Shown here: positions 30,029 through 41,288 of the stretch, piece after piece
Position numbering within the stretch: position 1 is the first letter of the stretch
How the letters are laid out: each line of letters opens with the position of its first letter
DNA from: Leishmania mexicana MHOM/GT/2001/U1103
Taxonomy: Eukaryota; Euglenozoa; Kinetoplastea; Trypanosomatida; Trypanosomatidae
Reading direction: 5' to 3'
Assembly (NCBI RefSeq): GCF_000234665.1
Contig: NC_018323.1
Span: 93,573 to 157,572 of the forward strand
DNA: 64,000 bases
Program-made: the position numbers and the translations under genes
The notes under the pieces: generated by a model
Databases searched by the model: none
Seen by the model: only the letters and a program-made list of their open reading frames with translations
What the model was told of the DNA's origin: nothing

Positions 30029-32383
30029 ATGCGGCTGAATATTACGTCTGCAAAGGAACGCCACGGCGAGGCGTGCACGACTGTCGCCGTCTCCCTAAAT
30101 GGCGACATCATCAGCGGTAGCGACGACTTCACTGTTCGTCGATGGAATGCCAACGGGGAGGCGCTAGGAGTGGTGAAGGAGTTTGATAGCTGCGTCACCT
30201 TTGTGACGTGGGTGCCGACGGTGGGGCGCGGTGCGCGTCTGGCCCGTGGCGCAGCAGCGGAAACGCGTGAGGGGCGTGACAACTGCCTTGTCGCGTGTGC
30301 CGATGGCAGCTTTTCCTTCCTGAACACGGCGAGCGGGCGAGTGGAGCGGACTATCGAGGCGCACGCTGGCAGCATTACGGCCGCTGTCTACGTCGCCGAC
30401 GGCTCCTCCATCATCACGGCCGGCGAGGACGGGTGCGTGAAGGTGTGGTCGCAGGCCGGCATCCCTCGCACGACTCTCACCAACGCCGGCCGGTGCATCA
30501 ACGCGCTCTGCTGGGGTACGGAGGCGACCGAGCTGGGCGGTGACTGCGTGCTGTACGCCGTAGGCAGCGACGTCGTCATCAAGCCGCTGAACCCTGCCAT
30601 GAAGAAGCAGATCAAGTGGAAGGCGCACAAAGGCGTTGTGCTGTGCGCGGACTGGTCGCGCATGAGCGGCATGATCGTGACGGGCGGCGAGGACGGCGTG
30701 TACAAGGTGTGGGACCCGTATGGCTGCAGCATCTTCGTCTCTCCCGCCGGCGAGCACCCCGTTACGTCGGTGCGCTTTGCCGCCGATGGTGAGAGCTTCG
30801 CGGTCGGCTCCTTCATGAACGTGCGGGTGTGTGACAAGACTGGCTGGAGCCACTCGTACGAGCGTACCACCGAGGGCAGCGCCATGGCGCTGGACTGGAT
30901 GCCAGATGGTACGCAGATGATCCTCGGCAACGGCACTGGCGCGCTTAGCATTGCGCAGATCGTGGACCGCAAGGTGAGTTGGGGGCCCTACACCGTCACC
31001 CTCCTTGATAGCCGCCGGCTTACCGTGCAAGACGTGGTCAAAGACACGGTGCAGGAAATCGAGCTGGCGGACAAGGTGATCAAGCTAGAGCTAGGCTGCG
31101 GCTACCTCGTCGTGTGCACGACAACGCAGTGCTGCTGCTACCCCATAGACCGCTTGAACGCGCCAGTGCAGTTCGACCTGCGTGACCCCGTCATCTCCAT
31201 CATTCTCGGGCCGCGCCAGTTCCTGCTGGCCGACTGCAGCCAGGGGCTGCAGGTGTACTCGTACGAGGGCCGCCAGATCAGCGTGCTGCGCCTGCAGGTC
31301 ACGCTGAAGCCCGAGATTATGACAGCAAACCTGCTGTCGTTGTCCCCGGACACCGTGGCGATGCGCAACCCGGCCGACGCGAACCGCATCCTCTTCTTCG
31401 ATGTGAACAGTGGCAAGCCCTTCGACGCCGCCTCCATAGCCCACCACCTCGACATCGTTTCGGTTCACCTTTCCCAGTCCGGCTCCCTGCACGACCGCAA
31501 GATCGCCTTTATTGACCGCAACAACGACTTGTACTTCGGCCCCGTGCACACCCAGCTCGGCTTCCACAAGCTGTCAACGATGACGACCAGCGTGGCATGG
31601 CACGACGCCCACGAAACCCTCGTCGCCATCGCAGACGGTTACCTTGCAACGTGGTACTACCCCTCCACCATCTTCACCGATCGCGATTTGCTGTCGCTCA
31701 CCAAGACCGTGCGCGACGGCGGGCACACGGAGTTCACGCGAAACGACCGCATCACACACTTTCACCACACCCGCGTCCTGGTGCGGCGCGGCGGCGATGG
31801 GGCGTTGCTGACGCTGCCGGTCTCGCCGTACACTGTGATGATCTTTCAACTTGTCACGCAGAAGAACAACTGGGACGGCGCCACGCGACTGGCACGTTTC
31901 CTGAAGGACCCACTGTTGTGGGCGGTGCTGACCGCTCTAGCACTGCGAGCCGGCGAGCTGAACGTAGCCGAGATCGGCTACGGCGCTCTCAGTGACCTGG
32001 CCAAGGTGCGGTACATTCACTACATCAAGGGCATTCCGACGCCGGAGGCGCGGCAGGCAGAGCTCGCACTTTTCCAGCACCGCCCCGCCGAGGCGGAGCG
32101 CATCTTGCTGCAAGCTGGGCTCGTCTACCGCTGTATTGACATGAACACGCGTCTGTTCAAGTGGGAGCGGGCACTGGAGATCGCAAAGGAGCGCAAGACG
32201 CATCTGGACACGGTGCTGGGCCGCAGGGAGCGCTACTTGCAGGAGGTTTCTCAGCGAGAAACGCTCGCCCCATTCAACGACCTGTCCGGCAAGGTGAAGG
32301 TTGACTGGGCGGTGATTGAGGAGAAGGTGAAGCAGGAGCTCATCAAGGAGTCGGAGCGGCCGAACGCGAAGCCATATGCTTAG
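30029..32383 (+). CDS. IFT80: Intraflagellar transport protein IFT80
   Basis: From the ATG at 30029 the protein has 784 residues, close to the usual IFT80 length. Several WD40 blades are visible in the N-terminal half, ending in VRRWNANG, VKVWSQAG and YKVWDPYG. A second propeller-like region and then a helical C-terminus follow (RYIHYIKGIPTPEARQAELA; LFKWERALEIAKERKTHLD), typical of IFT80 and related double-propeller coat-like proteins. IFT80 is a peripheral IFT-B subunit needed to assemble flagella. It sits directly after IFT52, giving two IFT-B genes in tandem; in kinetoplastids neighbours are co-transcribed but not usually co-regulated through a promoter. The alternative upstream frame start would need a GTG codon and is rejected. 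Confidence 0.95.
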   Translation: MRLNITSAKERHGEACTTVAVSLNGDIISGSDDFTVRRWNANGEALGVVKEFDSCVTFVTWVPTVGRGARLARGAAAETREGRDNCLVACADGSFSFLNTASGRVERTIEAHAGSITAAVYVADGSSIITAGEDGCVKVWSQAGIPRTTLTNAGRCINALCWGTEATELGGDCVLYAVGSDVVIKPLNPAMKKQIKWKAHKGVVLCADWSRMSGMIVTGGEDGVYKVWDPYGCSIFVSPAGEHPVTSVRFAADGESFAVGSFMNVRVCDKTGWSHSYERTTEGSAMALDWMPDGTQMILGNGTGALSIAQIVDRKVSWGPYTVTLLDSRRLTVQDVVKDTVQEIELADKVIKLELGCGYLVVCTTTQCCCYPIDRLNAPVQFDLRDPVISIILGPRQFLLADCSQGLQVYSYEGRQISVLRLQVTLKPEIMTANLLSLSPDTVAMRNPADANRILFFDVNSGKPFDAASIAHHLDIVSVHLSQSGSLHDRKIAFIDRNNDLYFGPVHTQLGFHKLSTMTTSVAWHDAHETLVAIADGYLATWYYPSTIFTDRDLLSLTKTVRDGGHTEFTRNDRITHFHHTRVLVRRGGDGALLTLPVSPYTVMIFQLVTQKNNWDGATRLARFLKDPLLWAVLTALALRAGELNVAEIGYGALSDLAKVRYIHYIKGIPTPEARQAELALFQHRPAEAERILLQAGLVYRCIDMNTRLFKWERALEIAKERKTHLDTVLGRRERYLQEVSQRETLAPFNDLSGKVKVDWAVIEEKVKQELIKESERPNAKPYA

Positions 32384-33578
32384 TGTGTGTCGCTTTCCCC
32401 CTAATCTCGCGCCGCCCATGTCAGGTGCGCTGCACCTAGCGTGGGCTAGCGTAGTCGCTACCGTGACCAGCGCTCGTGCTATGATTGCTTCGGTGTGATC
32501 TTCACCGCTGTCGACGCTCCTCCTCCCGGTGTCTGCCAACGTTGAGCAAGTACGCTCATATGACTGGTGGCATGAGCGGTTCCGATGTAACCTAGAGAGC
32601 CCACGCCGCCCCCTTTTGATTTTTTTGTTTTCATTGGTTCTCAGTCCTCTCGATATGTCTGTTTTTTCCGTCTTCCGTTTGCATACGGGGGGAGGGAGGG
32701 GGGAAGGTGCGCATGTGAATGTGTGTGATGTGTGTGGCGCGTGCGGGTGTTTGTGCCCATGGGCACTCAAGATTCAAGCAGTACACACAAGAAGGCACGC
32801 GGAATGGAACAGCGGCACTCCGCCATTCGTGGAGTGTGCCGAGTGCACAGAAGGGGGGAGGGGGAGGTTGACATGATGCGTAGCGGACGGAGGCAACACC
32901 AACGCGCAAGGGCTGTCGGAGATGGTCCCCTCACCCCCTCCCCTCGTGCTCAACGGAGGGGAAGCGAGTGACTGACATGATTCAAGCAAGCGTCAGCTTG
33001 CTCGCGCTTCACCTCACCCATCTCTCTTGTGCGTTGCACGTGTTGCTGACGACCAAGTCCGCGACGCCACGCAGCCCCATTGTCTTCATCTGCTCTGCTG
33101 AAGCGTGTGATCACCGTTGTCTTTTTTCTTGTGAGGCTCGAATCAGCGCTTCCTCTCTGCGCCCTTGCTTTTACGCTTGACATGCACTGGCCGTTGCCCA
33201 CTCTGCACGCTCACACGTGGACTACGAAAACACCCAAACGTCGCAGCGACGAGTCGATCTGTTCATTGGTTCGCTGCACTTCTCTCCTCACCTTTGAGGA
33301 AGAGTAACCATTGCAAGATCGCATTGTTCATCTCGCGAGGTCCACTGCTCTTGTCGACCCTCTCCTCGCTTCACGCTGGTATCACCGTTCTCCACCAACT
33401 GTAACCAGCGTCGCCCGAATCGGTTAACCGAAGCGAACAAGGTCGTAGCGAGTTAGTGCCTCCATCCACTGCCTGCGCCGCGCCTTCCTCTCCTCCACAG
33501 CACGTACGCCAGAATCGGCACACACTGTAAACAGCACAGGAAAAAAAAATATTTCACAGCCGTGTGGTCGTCCTCGCA
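32384..33578. other. Intergenic region between IFT80 and the EF-hand gene
   Basis: About 1.2 kb of mixed composition with a poly-T run near 32617 and a poly-A run at about 33540-33549. No gene or repeat is recognised. Confidence 0.65.
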
Positions 33579-34955
33579 ATGATCGGTGGGGAATACAAGA
33601 AGGAGCGGTTCAGCGAGCGCCTGACCATTGCGCAGAACCAGCCCAAGAACCGCGGCTACCTGCCTGGGACACATCTCAAGACGGGCGGCTATGGCACCGG
33701 TACGCTGATGGGCAACTGGAGTGAGGAGCGCTTTGACGCGGGGTACTACGACGGCAAGGCAGTTGTCGCGTCCAGTCTACGCCCGGTATGGAGCACCACG
33801 TACCGTGAGATGGTGCAGAACGTCGCGGCGCCGCCCGGCTTCGGTGCCCCCGCGTCCGGCGCTGGCAGCAGCAGCTGCACGACCGCCAGTCGCACATCCG
33901 CGGCCAACACGTGCGATCGCACGCAGTTCTCTCAGCAGACGTTCATGGCCATCGAGGACCACACGGGGAGATCGTACCCGGCCCACCAGCCCCAACTCGA
34001 CCCTGCGTGGCAGGAAGCCGTGCAGAGCACCCGCCATAGCACCTTCCAGTCCTCCTACACTCACCCCGACGTGCGGCGGCAGGAGGCGAAGGCGTACGTG
34101 CCGCCGGTGCTAGGTGGCAAGCCGTCGTCGCAGTCCACCGGCGTCCTGCTGCGCCTTCGCCGGCAGCTAGAGCTGGCACAGGAGTCGCTGGACAGCTCCT
34201 CCGGTACGGGCACGGTCGTCTCCGCCTTTCCGGGCAATGTAATCCGCTCCGTCCGCAAGGCGTTGGCCAAAGCCTGCACTGACCCCAACGGCAACGTCAA
34301 CACGGAAGAGCTGCAGGAAGGCTTCGCCGCTGCCGATGTGACCGCAGCCCCGGCTGAGTGCGTGGCGCTGTTGCGCTACTTTGACCATGAGGGCCATCTC
34401 ACGGCGCCGTACGTGGCGATCGCCGAAGCCGTTCGAGGAGAGATGAACAGCCGCCGTGCCGACCTTGTCGAGAGCGTCTACGGCCTGCTGCGCTCCTTCA
34501 GCCCTGACGGTGTTGTCCGCCTCGAGAAGCTGGTTGAGTGGGTTGACGTGGAACAGCTGCCGGCAGTACAGTCGGGCTCCGTGAGCGCGGACGCGGCGCG
34601 CGCCGCCTTCGCCGTCCAATGGGATGCCCGCACGCCAACGGCGCACATCACGCAGGCCCGCTTTGCCGACTTCTTTGCCGACGCGTCTTTCGAGATTCCA
34701 CTGGACAACACGTTTGAGCTGACACTGCGCAATATTTGGCACATGAGCGGCGGCCGCGGCAACTGCGAGAACAAGTCCTGTCGGCGGGTGGTGGTGGTGC
34801 ACACGAACGGGCGGGTTACGAAGGAAGAGGTCAAGAACGACCTGCTTATAAAGGACAAGGGCGACGAAGCTGCCTTGGATTCGCTGCTGCGCGCGAACTT
34901 GGCGAAGCAGGGTATCAAAGATGTCAAGTCTCTCTGTGTGGTGCCACCAGTCTGA
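33579..34955 (+). CDS. Calcyphosin-like EF-hand protein, probably axonemal
   Basis: The ATG at 33579 gives 458 residues. The N-terminus has a basic, Gly/Tyr-rich segment (GYLPGTHLKTGGYGTGTLMG) of the kind seen in tubulin-facing flagellar proteins. Residues ~220-390 resemble the EF-hand array of calcyphosin-like proteins: a CTDPNGNVNTEEL loop, LRYFDHEG, LRSFSPDG and a terminal NTFELTLRNIW helix. Most loops lack the full set of acidic Ca2+ ligands, so calcium binding is doubtful. After it comes a Cys-containing segment (GNCENKSCRRVVVVHTNG) and EEVKNDL, a combination I associate with conserved ciliary proteins. An axonemal location is inference, helped by the adjacent IFT genes. No signal peptide or membrane segment. 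Confidence 0.8.
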   Translation: MIGGEYKKERFSERLTIAQNQPKNRGYLPGTHLKTGGYGTGTLMGNWSEERFDAGYYDGKAVVASSLRPVWSTTYREMVQNVAAPPGFGAPASGAGSSSCTTASRTSAANTCDRTQFSQQTFMAIEDHTGRSYPAHQPQLDPAWQEAVQSTRHSTFQSSYTHPDVRRQEAKAYVPPVLGGKPSSQSTGVLLRLRRQLELAQESLDSSSGTGTVVSAFPGNVIRSVRKALAKACTDPNGNVNTEELQEGFAAADVTAAPAECVALLRYFDHEGHLTAPYVAIAEAVRGEMNSRRADLVESVYGLLRSFSPDGVVRLEKLVEWVDVEQLPAVQSGSVSADAARAAFAVQWDARTPTAHITQARFADFFADASFEIPLDNTFELTLRNIWHMSGGRGNCENKSCRRVVVVHTNGRVTKEEVKNDLLIKDKGDEAALDSLLRANLAKQGIKDVKSLCVVPPV

Positions 34956-37151
34956 GCCATCGTCGTGCGATGCGGCGGCCTCCCGAGACCTATGGCCACG
35001 ACAGATGACGCGCTGCTGAAACTGCTGTGATACTCGCAATGCCCCCTTTTTCTCGGTGCAGGCGTTTGATCAACGGCGTTTTCCTTCTTTTTCCTGCAAG
35101 AGACGACGGCTCTCAAGACGGATGGTTTCCATGCACAGTGCTTCACACGTTATAGCGGGGGCGGTACCGCCAACGCGAGTCACGTCGCTTGCGCATCACC
35201 GGAGGGGCAATCAGGCGAGGGAGACAAGGAAGCGAAGAGGGGGAGGATGGTGGCGGCGGACGACGGATGGGTGATGGTTGTCAAGGACGCTGCTGTTTCG
35301 TTGCTCTTCCCTTGATCCGCAGTCGTCCATCCCTTTCTTTTTCCTCCGCAAATCGACCCCCCCTTCCCTTCCCTCCCCCAAGAATGGCAACGTGTTATCT
35401 CTCAACGTCCGTTTCACGCCTGCGTGTGTGGTGTATGGGCAGCTGGCGCGCAGTCAAGCGGTGGTGGGTGGTGGCGCTACTGGTCTTGGTGCCCTCCCCG
35501 TGTGTTCGGATGTGAGGAAGACGGAGGGAGCGAGAGAGGCAGAGAGACAGAGATGTATGTACATTAAACCACGCGCGTATATGATGTCCCCCCCTTCTCC
35601 ATGGCGTCGTTTTACCTCTTCTTCCGTCTTGGTGACGAGAGGGACTGTTGATGGCGCGGGAAGCACTGGACACACGTGCACACGAAACGGGCAGCACACC
35701 CGACAGCAAAGAAAAAAAACAACACACACACACACAGTGGCTGGTTGCGCCTTTTCGCTCTGCGCACAGACGGAGAGAAGGGCGACGGTGATGCATGAGA
35801 GACAGAGAAGTCTCAGTGGCTCCATGGATATGTGTTGTGGAATAGAGAGAGGTTGGGGTTTTAGGGCGAAAGGATATGCTTGCGCTGTTCACGTCGCGAG
35901 TACGGCGGATGCGCGCCAAGGCACCACCCTTCACTCGACAACCCTTCACCGCCTGCGAGTGGGTGCTACATCCAGCCATTGTGAGGAGGCACGTGCACAC
36001 ATATCTATCGCTAGGGGTCGGCTTGCATGGTGGGGCACACGCGCGAGCCTAAAACGAAACCCCCGCACCTTACATATTACCGCTGTCCTTCTATCATCTC
36101 CTCTGGCCACTCGCCCCCTTAGTTTCACTTGTCGCTGCACCTCCCTTCCCTTGCACCTACTCTCTTGCCCTCCTGCCGAGACCCCCGGCATCGCCTCTCA
36201 CGGAGTGAGCACGGTTGACACGCTTGCTGCACCGCAAACGGCGAGCGATACACTTTTCCTTACTGTTCTTCAGTTGTGTGTTCGCAAGCAACGCGGCTGT
36301 GTCTGTATTACAACATCTATCCTCTTCCCCTCTGCTCGCTTCCCAAAGGCACGCAGTGCCGGAGAATACGGAGGAGACGACTAGCACCGTTTTTCTTTTT
36401 AGTGGAGCGCCTCTCTAACCTGCCGTATTGCGTCACGCGCGCGTTGTTTCTCCTCCTCTTGCGTCTCCTCTTCTTCTGCTCTCCACTGATATTCTTTGCC
36501 GCCCCCGCTCACGTCATCGAATGGCACGTGCGCGTTGTTTTCTCTCCATCTTGGCAGACGCGGAGGCACCAATTGCGTGCTCCTCTTCTTGTTCCGCTCT
36601 TGTGCGTAAGCCAGGTGCGATCTGGAGTCCCAGCGCCCGCTACCACGCCGGCGTTTGCCGTGACACACCCACGCCCACAACGAATAGGAACATTTGGCTC
36701 ACCTGCTGGCACAGCCGTTGCCACTGACATCGCTTCTCCCTTTCCTTGCCGGTGCTTTCCATCGCCGACGCTCACCCGCGCACGTCAGCGTCGACTGTTG
36801 TTTCTTCCTTGTCTAACGGGATCCCTAACAAGCGAAGGAGAGAGGGAGACGGAAGACGATACACACGCACACGCCCGTGCATGAGCAAGGAGTCTGTCCC
36901 TCATCCGCAGTGCACTTTATATTCTCGTCTTTCTCTCCTTGTATGTGTCTGCTCTCTGAGCAGCTCGCCCACGCCACCTCCCCCTTCCCCACACGCTTTT
37001 GTTGCACGCGCGCGCGTGTGTGTGTGTGTCATTCTCCCCCGAAAAGAGGAGGGCACGTCAAGGCACACCACGACCAACACACAGTGAGGGAGAAGTCCGG
37101 AAGCGCGCACGAGACTCAAACAACAACCGGAGAACAAGAGAAAAAAATACA
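34956..37151. other. Intergenic region 5' of lipoyl synthase
   Basis: A 2.2-kb stretch with a CA tract near 35722-35737. A 368-codon frame over 35278-36384 lacks coding-type composition. Pyrimidine tracts near 36921-36958 followed by AGs at 36959-36963 are candidate splice signals for the next gene. No other gene is supported. Confidence 0.6.
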
Positions 37152-38408
37152 ATGCTGCGCTGCTGCTCTGCTCTCATGTGCCTGACGGCGGTACCAAGCC
37201 GCGTCTCGCCGGTTGCCGCCGCCGCTGCTGCCGATATCGCGGTTTCCTCGGAGGCGACAGCCAACCTCATGGCAGATGTGGACAAGAAGGACCCGCAATA
37301 CAAGCAGATCTTTCTGGAGCGCTTCCGAAAGAAGCTGCAGTCGGACAAGACGGGCATGAACGACTTGGAGAGTTTTGTGGAGCTGCCCGAGGGGGTCGCG
37401 CCGTCGGTGGCGTCGATTGGTCCTATCAAGCGGGGCAGTGAGCCACTCCCGCCGTGGCTAAAGCTAAAGGTGCCGAAGGGCATGACGCACCGCCCACGAT
37501 TCAATCGCATCCGCCGTAGCATGCGCGAGAAGAATCTTTCGACAGTGTGCGAGGAGGCCAAATGCCCCAATATTGGGGAGTGCTGGGGCGGCAGCGACGA
37601 CGAGGGCACGGCGACGGCCACTATCATGGTGATGGGCTCGCACTGCACCCGCGGGTGCCGGTTTTGCTCGGTGCTGACGAGCCGCCGCCCGCCTCCGTTG
37701 GACCCGGAGGAGCCAGAGAAGGTAGCTGCCGCCGTGCACGAGATGGGCGTGGACTACATCGTAATGACAATGGTCGACCGTGACGATTTGCCAGACGGCG
37801 GTGCCTCGCATGTGTGCCGCTGCATCCACACCATTAAGGAGAAGAATCCGGAGCTGATGCTGGAGGCCCTCGTCGGCGACTTCCACGGTGATCTGAAGCT
37901 GGTGGAGCAGTTGGCGGTTACCCCGCTGAGTGTCTACGCGCACAACATCGAGTGTGTGGAGCGTATTACGCCGCGCGTGCGTGACCGGCGCGCCTCGTAC
38001 AAGCAGTCGCTGCAAACACTGGAGCACGTTACGAAGTGGACCAATGGCAAGATGCTCACAAAGAGCAGTATCATGCTGGGTCTCGGCGAGGAAGAAGAGG
38101 AGGTGCGGCAGACACTGCGCGATCTGCGCACCGCTGGTGTGTCGGCGGTGACCCTTGGCCAGTACCTGCAGCCCTCACGCACCCGCCTGAAGGTGTCCCG
38201 CTACGCCCACCCGAAGGAGTTCGAGATGTGGGAGAGGGAGGCGATGGACATGGGGTTCCTCTACTGCGCCTCGGGCCCGATGGTGCGCAGCTCCTACAGG
38301 GCTGGCGAGTACTACATCAAGAACATTCTGAAGCAACGCCAGAGCGCCGAGGGTGGAAAGGCTACGGCGGCCGCCACCTCTGTCCACGCAGGTGCCGCGA
38401 TTGCGTAA
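37152..38408 (+). CDS. LIPA: Lipoyl synthase, mitochondrial (radical SAM)
   Basis: A 418-residue enzyme that inserts two sulfurs into octanoyl groups on E2 and H subunits of 2-oxoacid dehydrogenases and the glycine cleavage system. All three signatures are present: the auxiliary [4Fe-4S] motif C-x4-C-x5-C at Cys133, Cys138 and Cys144; the radical-SAM motif C-x3-C-x2-C at Cys165, Cys169 and Cys172; and the C-terminal RSSY at 379-382. Internal family motifs ([19 protein letters not shown]) are intact. The first ~30 residues are Ala/Ser/Arg-containing and free of acidic residues, consistent with a mitochondrial presequence. The C-terminus has a short Ala-rich tail. The ATG at 37152 is the first in frame after a purine-rich leader. 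Nothing suggests loss of function. Confidence 0.97.
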   Translation: MLRCCSALMCLTAVPSRVSPVAAAAAADIAVSSEATANLMADVDKKDPQYKQIFLERFRKKLQSDKTGMNDLESFVELPEGVAPSVASIGPIKRGSEPLPPWLKLKVPKGMTHRPRFNRIRRSMREKNLSTVCEEAKCPNIGECWGGSDDEGTATATIMVMGSHCTRGCRFCSVLTSRRPPPLDPEEPEKVAAAVHEMGVDYIVMTMVDRDDLPDGGASHVCRCIHTIKEKNPELMLEALVGDFHGDLKLVEQLAVTPLSVYAHNIECVERITPRVRDRRASYKQSLQTLEHVTKWTNGKMLTKSSIMLGLGEEEEEVRQTLRDLRTAGVSAVTLGQYLQPSRTRLKVSRYAHPKEFEMWEREAMDMGFLYCASGPMVRSSYRAGEYYIKNILKQRQSAEGGKATAAATSVHAGAAIA

Positions 38409-40067
38409 AGAGAGGCGCACGCGCAATGAGCATCTGTGGATGGCGAAGCGGAACTGATGACGCGGCCGCCGATCCCCATTGTCGGCGGTGATGTGACTGC
38501 ATGTGCGCGAGGACGGCGCAGCGCTCTGTTGTTGTTGCGCGTTGTCTCTGGTGTTCAGCTCAGCACCTTCGGCACAGGCAGAGAAGTGTGTTCCCATATT
38601 GTTTCACTCTTCCGTGTGAGCTGCGCGTGCGTGCCCTCCCCTCTCCTCGCATGATGTGCGTCGCGTTTTTTTTCTTCTTCTTTGGTGCTTCTGTTGGCCC
38701 AGGCGGTCGTGCGTTGTAGCAGAACGTTCATACTGCGAAGAGGGAGGTGAGCTACACGGGGTCTCCCGTCGCCACCGCCTCATAATGGGCGGAGGGCATG
38801 CCTTGCCAGGCGATTTTTCTTCAGCGGAAAGGTCACTCTGGCCGACTGCAAAGGCATGCGATGATGACAGGGAGGCTGCGCCTCCTCCTTCGTCCACTCA
38901 GCAGCCATGAACATTAGGGTGGGTAGGGCAGGGATAGGCACACACCGCCATGGGCGCGTCCACTCGGCTTCTTCTGTGTGGCCTCTGAGTGTCCGATCTG
39001 TGATGCAAGAATTTCGCCTTCTGGCACGTCACGGACACCCGTGTTTACCGCGCGCGAGCAGGGAGTGAGGGACATGGACAGTGTTGCTGCCCAGTTGTTC
39101 GCGCCGAGCAGGGCGGTGGCGCGAGCCTGTTTCTCTTCCCATAAGGTTTCCTCTGCATCCCACCTCTTTCTTCCTTCACCTCCCTCTGTCGCTGCGCCGT
39201 CTTTCTTGCGTCCTTTGAATACCATCGTGTTATCTGCGATGGCGTGCCACCTCCTGTGCGCCCCCCCTCCACACACACACACACACACACCATGACACGC
39301 CCTTACTCGTGGCAACCGCGACACAAGAGCAGCGAACTGCACCCGTGCGCGCGTCTTCCTCTTTCTGGGCAGGTCTCATTTTCGTTCCTTTGCTGGATCA
39401 CGCTCTCTCTCTCGCAGACCGTTGTGGACTATTGGTGGGTCGGCGTACTTGCATCTACTAGGTGTTTGCAGCGGAAAGCTCGGAGCCCACCGGCGTGCAC
39501 GCGCGCCTCATCGTGAATGAACTGGCACAGAGAGTCGCCGCAGACGTTCTTCATTTTTTTTTCACGGCAGGAAGCAAGCTAGACCTCGAACGACAGCGCG
39601 AGGAAGACACGCCCGCATATCCCGGAACTCTTTGCATACGTACTGCTGCAGAGGCATTCAACCAGCCTCAGTGGTGGAGGCGCAAGCAGCAACAAGAGAA
39701 AGTCACACATGTACACCCCCCTCCCGGGTTCACACACACACACACAGCACAGCACAGCTCGCAAACCGCTACCTTCAAGCGCACAGCCCCATACACACGC
39801 ACACGCACACTCATCCTCTCTCCCTCCCCTCACCTCCCCCTCCCTCTGCTTGTCTGCGTGTGCGCACACATTTGACCCCGCCCGTCTTTTTTTTTCGGAT
39901 ATACTCCCTGTTAAGGCGTATTTTCATTCGCCTCTTTGATCTCTTCATCATCACCATCACTCTTCTCCGCTCCCTCACTCCCCTCTCTCTCTTCTGTTGG
40001 GGGGGGGTCTCCACCGCCTTCGTTGTGCACGCCCTTTTTTTCTTTGATTTCACCGCCTTGTCCATCG

Positions 40068-40111
<44 letters not shown>

Positions 40112-41288
40112 CCGGAGGAGACAGACAGGAATAAAAAACGAAAGGCGCCCGCCCACCCATACGAGCACATCACGTACGCACAGCCGGAGGTGTGTGTGTG
40201 GGTGGGCAGGGGAGAAAACAAAGAGCAGGTTGTCATTAGAGGCTGAGGGAGAGTTGTATATATATATATATATGGCATGCATGTACACCACCTCCTTTTA
40301 TTTATTTTGGTTATTATTATTTTTTTTGACTGTGCGTGCGTGTTGACGGCTGTGCTGATTGAGGATATTCGCGGCCTTCTTCCTCGTTGGGGCATTTCTT
40401 TGGTGGCCGTCGCGGTTTCGCTTCTACTTTGTATGTATGTGTGTGTGTGTCTGTGAGGTGCGCGCTATCCTTGTTTTTTTTTTCCCTCATCGTCTTTCAT
40501 CTTCGTACGCGTCCCTGCTGCCGTTGACGTTTGCCTGAATAGAAAAGAAAACGGAGTCGGCCTCTTCCCCTCACCCCTCTCCGTGTGTTGTTTCATCCCT
40601 GGAGCTGACTACGGCCTCCTCTTTTTCTTTTGTTTTTGTTTTCGCGTGCTTACCTCTATTGCTTGCCGCATCGCGCTCGCCTATGCCTCTTTGCGCACGT
40701 GTCCCCGGTGTGTGCTTCTCCTTGTTAAATTCATCTTACCTCGTGGGACGAATTTAGTTTCTTGTCTGTGCGTCTTGGCTCGGGTGGTGTGTAGTGAGCA
40801 AGTAGGTGTATGCGTATCTGCGTGTGAACAGAAGTGGCGGCCTCCTCCCTCCTTGTCTTCCCTTCACTCACTTTTCGCTTTTCGCTATTTTTTTTTCGTT
40901 CGGGTCTGTCTGCGAGGCGGGCTGCAGCACGACATATATATTTTTTTTTCGAAATTGGATGTTGGCGCGCGCGTTTGTGAGGTGACCAAACGGACCCAGT
41001 CATCCGGTGGGCTACTCGAGCATCACCGGCGCATCACCCTCACGTTCCCCCTCCCTCGTCACCGTCCTTCACGCGTTCTCCATTGCTACACGGTCGCCGC
41101 ACGATCGCAACGACCACCGCCGCGTCACACCATCTCTCATTCTTTCTCGCCTTCCCGCTTTGATTTTCGTTTGCATCCCCTTCGCTGTGCAATCTTTCTC
41201 CATACACGCCCTCCCCCCCTGCCCATTTTTGTGTGTTCCGTCTCTCATTATTTTATTCATTACTCTCTCCCTCTTGTCTTTACCTCTG
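38409..41288. other. Intergenic region 5' of the DYRK gene
   Basis: 2.9 kb with CA tracts at about 39275-39290 and 40071-40109, a TA repeat at about 40257-40273, several poly-T runs and long C/T tracts. AGs at about 40999 and 41018 follow T-rich DNA, and no ATG lies between them and 41289, so they are plausible splice acceptors for the kinase mRNA. No gene is supported. Confidence 0.65.

Noticed and set aside
35278..36384. 368-codon open frame between the EF-hand gene and lipoyl synthase
   Set aside because: Composition is that of UTR with CA tracts, codon third positions are not G/C-biased, and no motif is present.
41007..41288. N-terminal extension of the kinase frame to 41007
   Set aside because: The extension begins at GTG, not ATG, and runs through pyrimidine-rich DNA. 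The first in-frame ATG is 41289 and no other ATG lies between the candidate splice sites and it.
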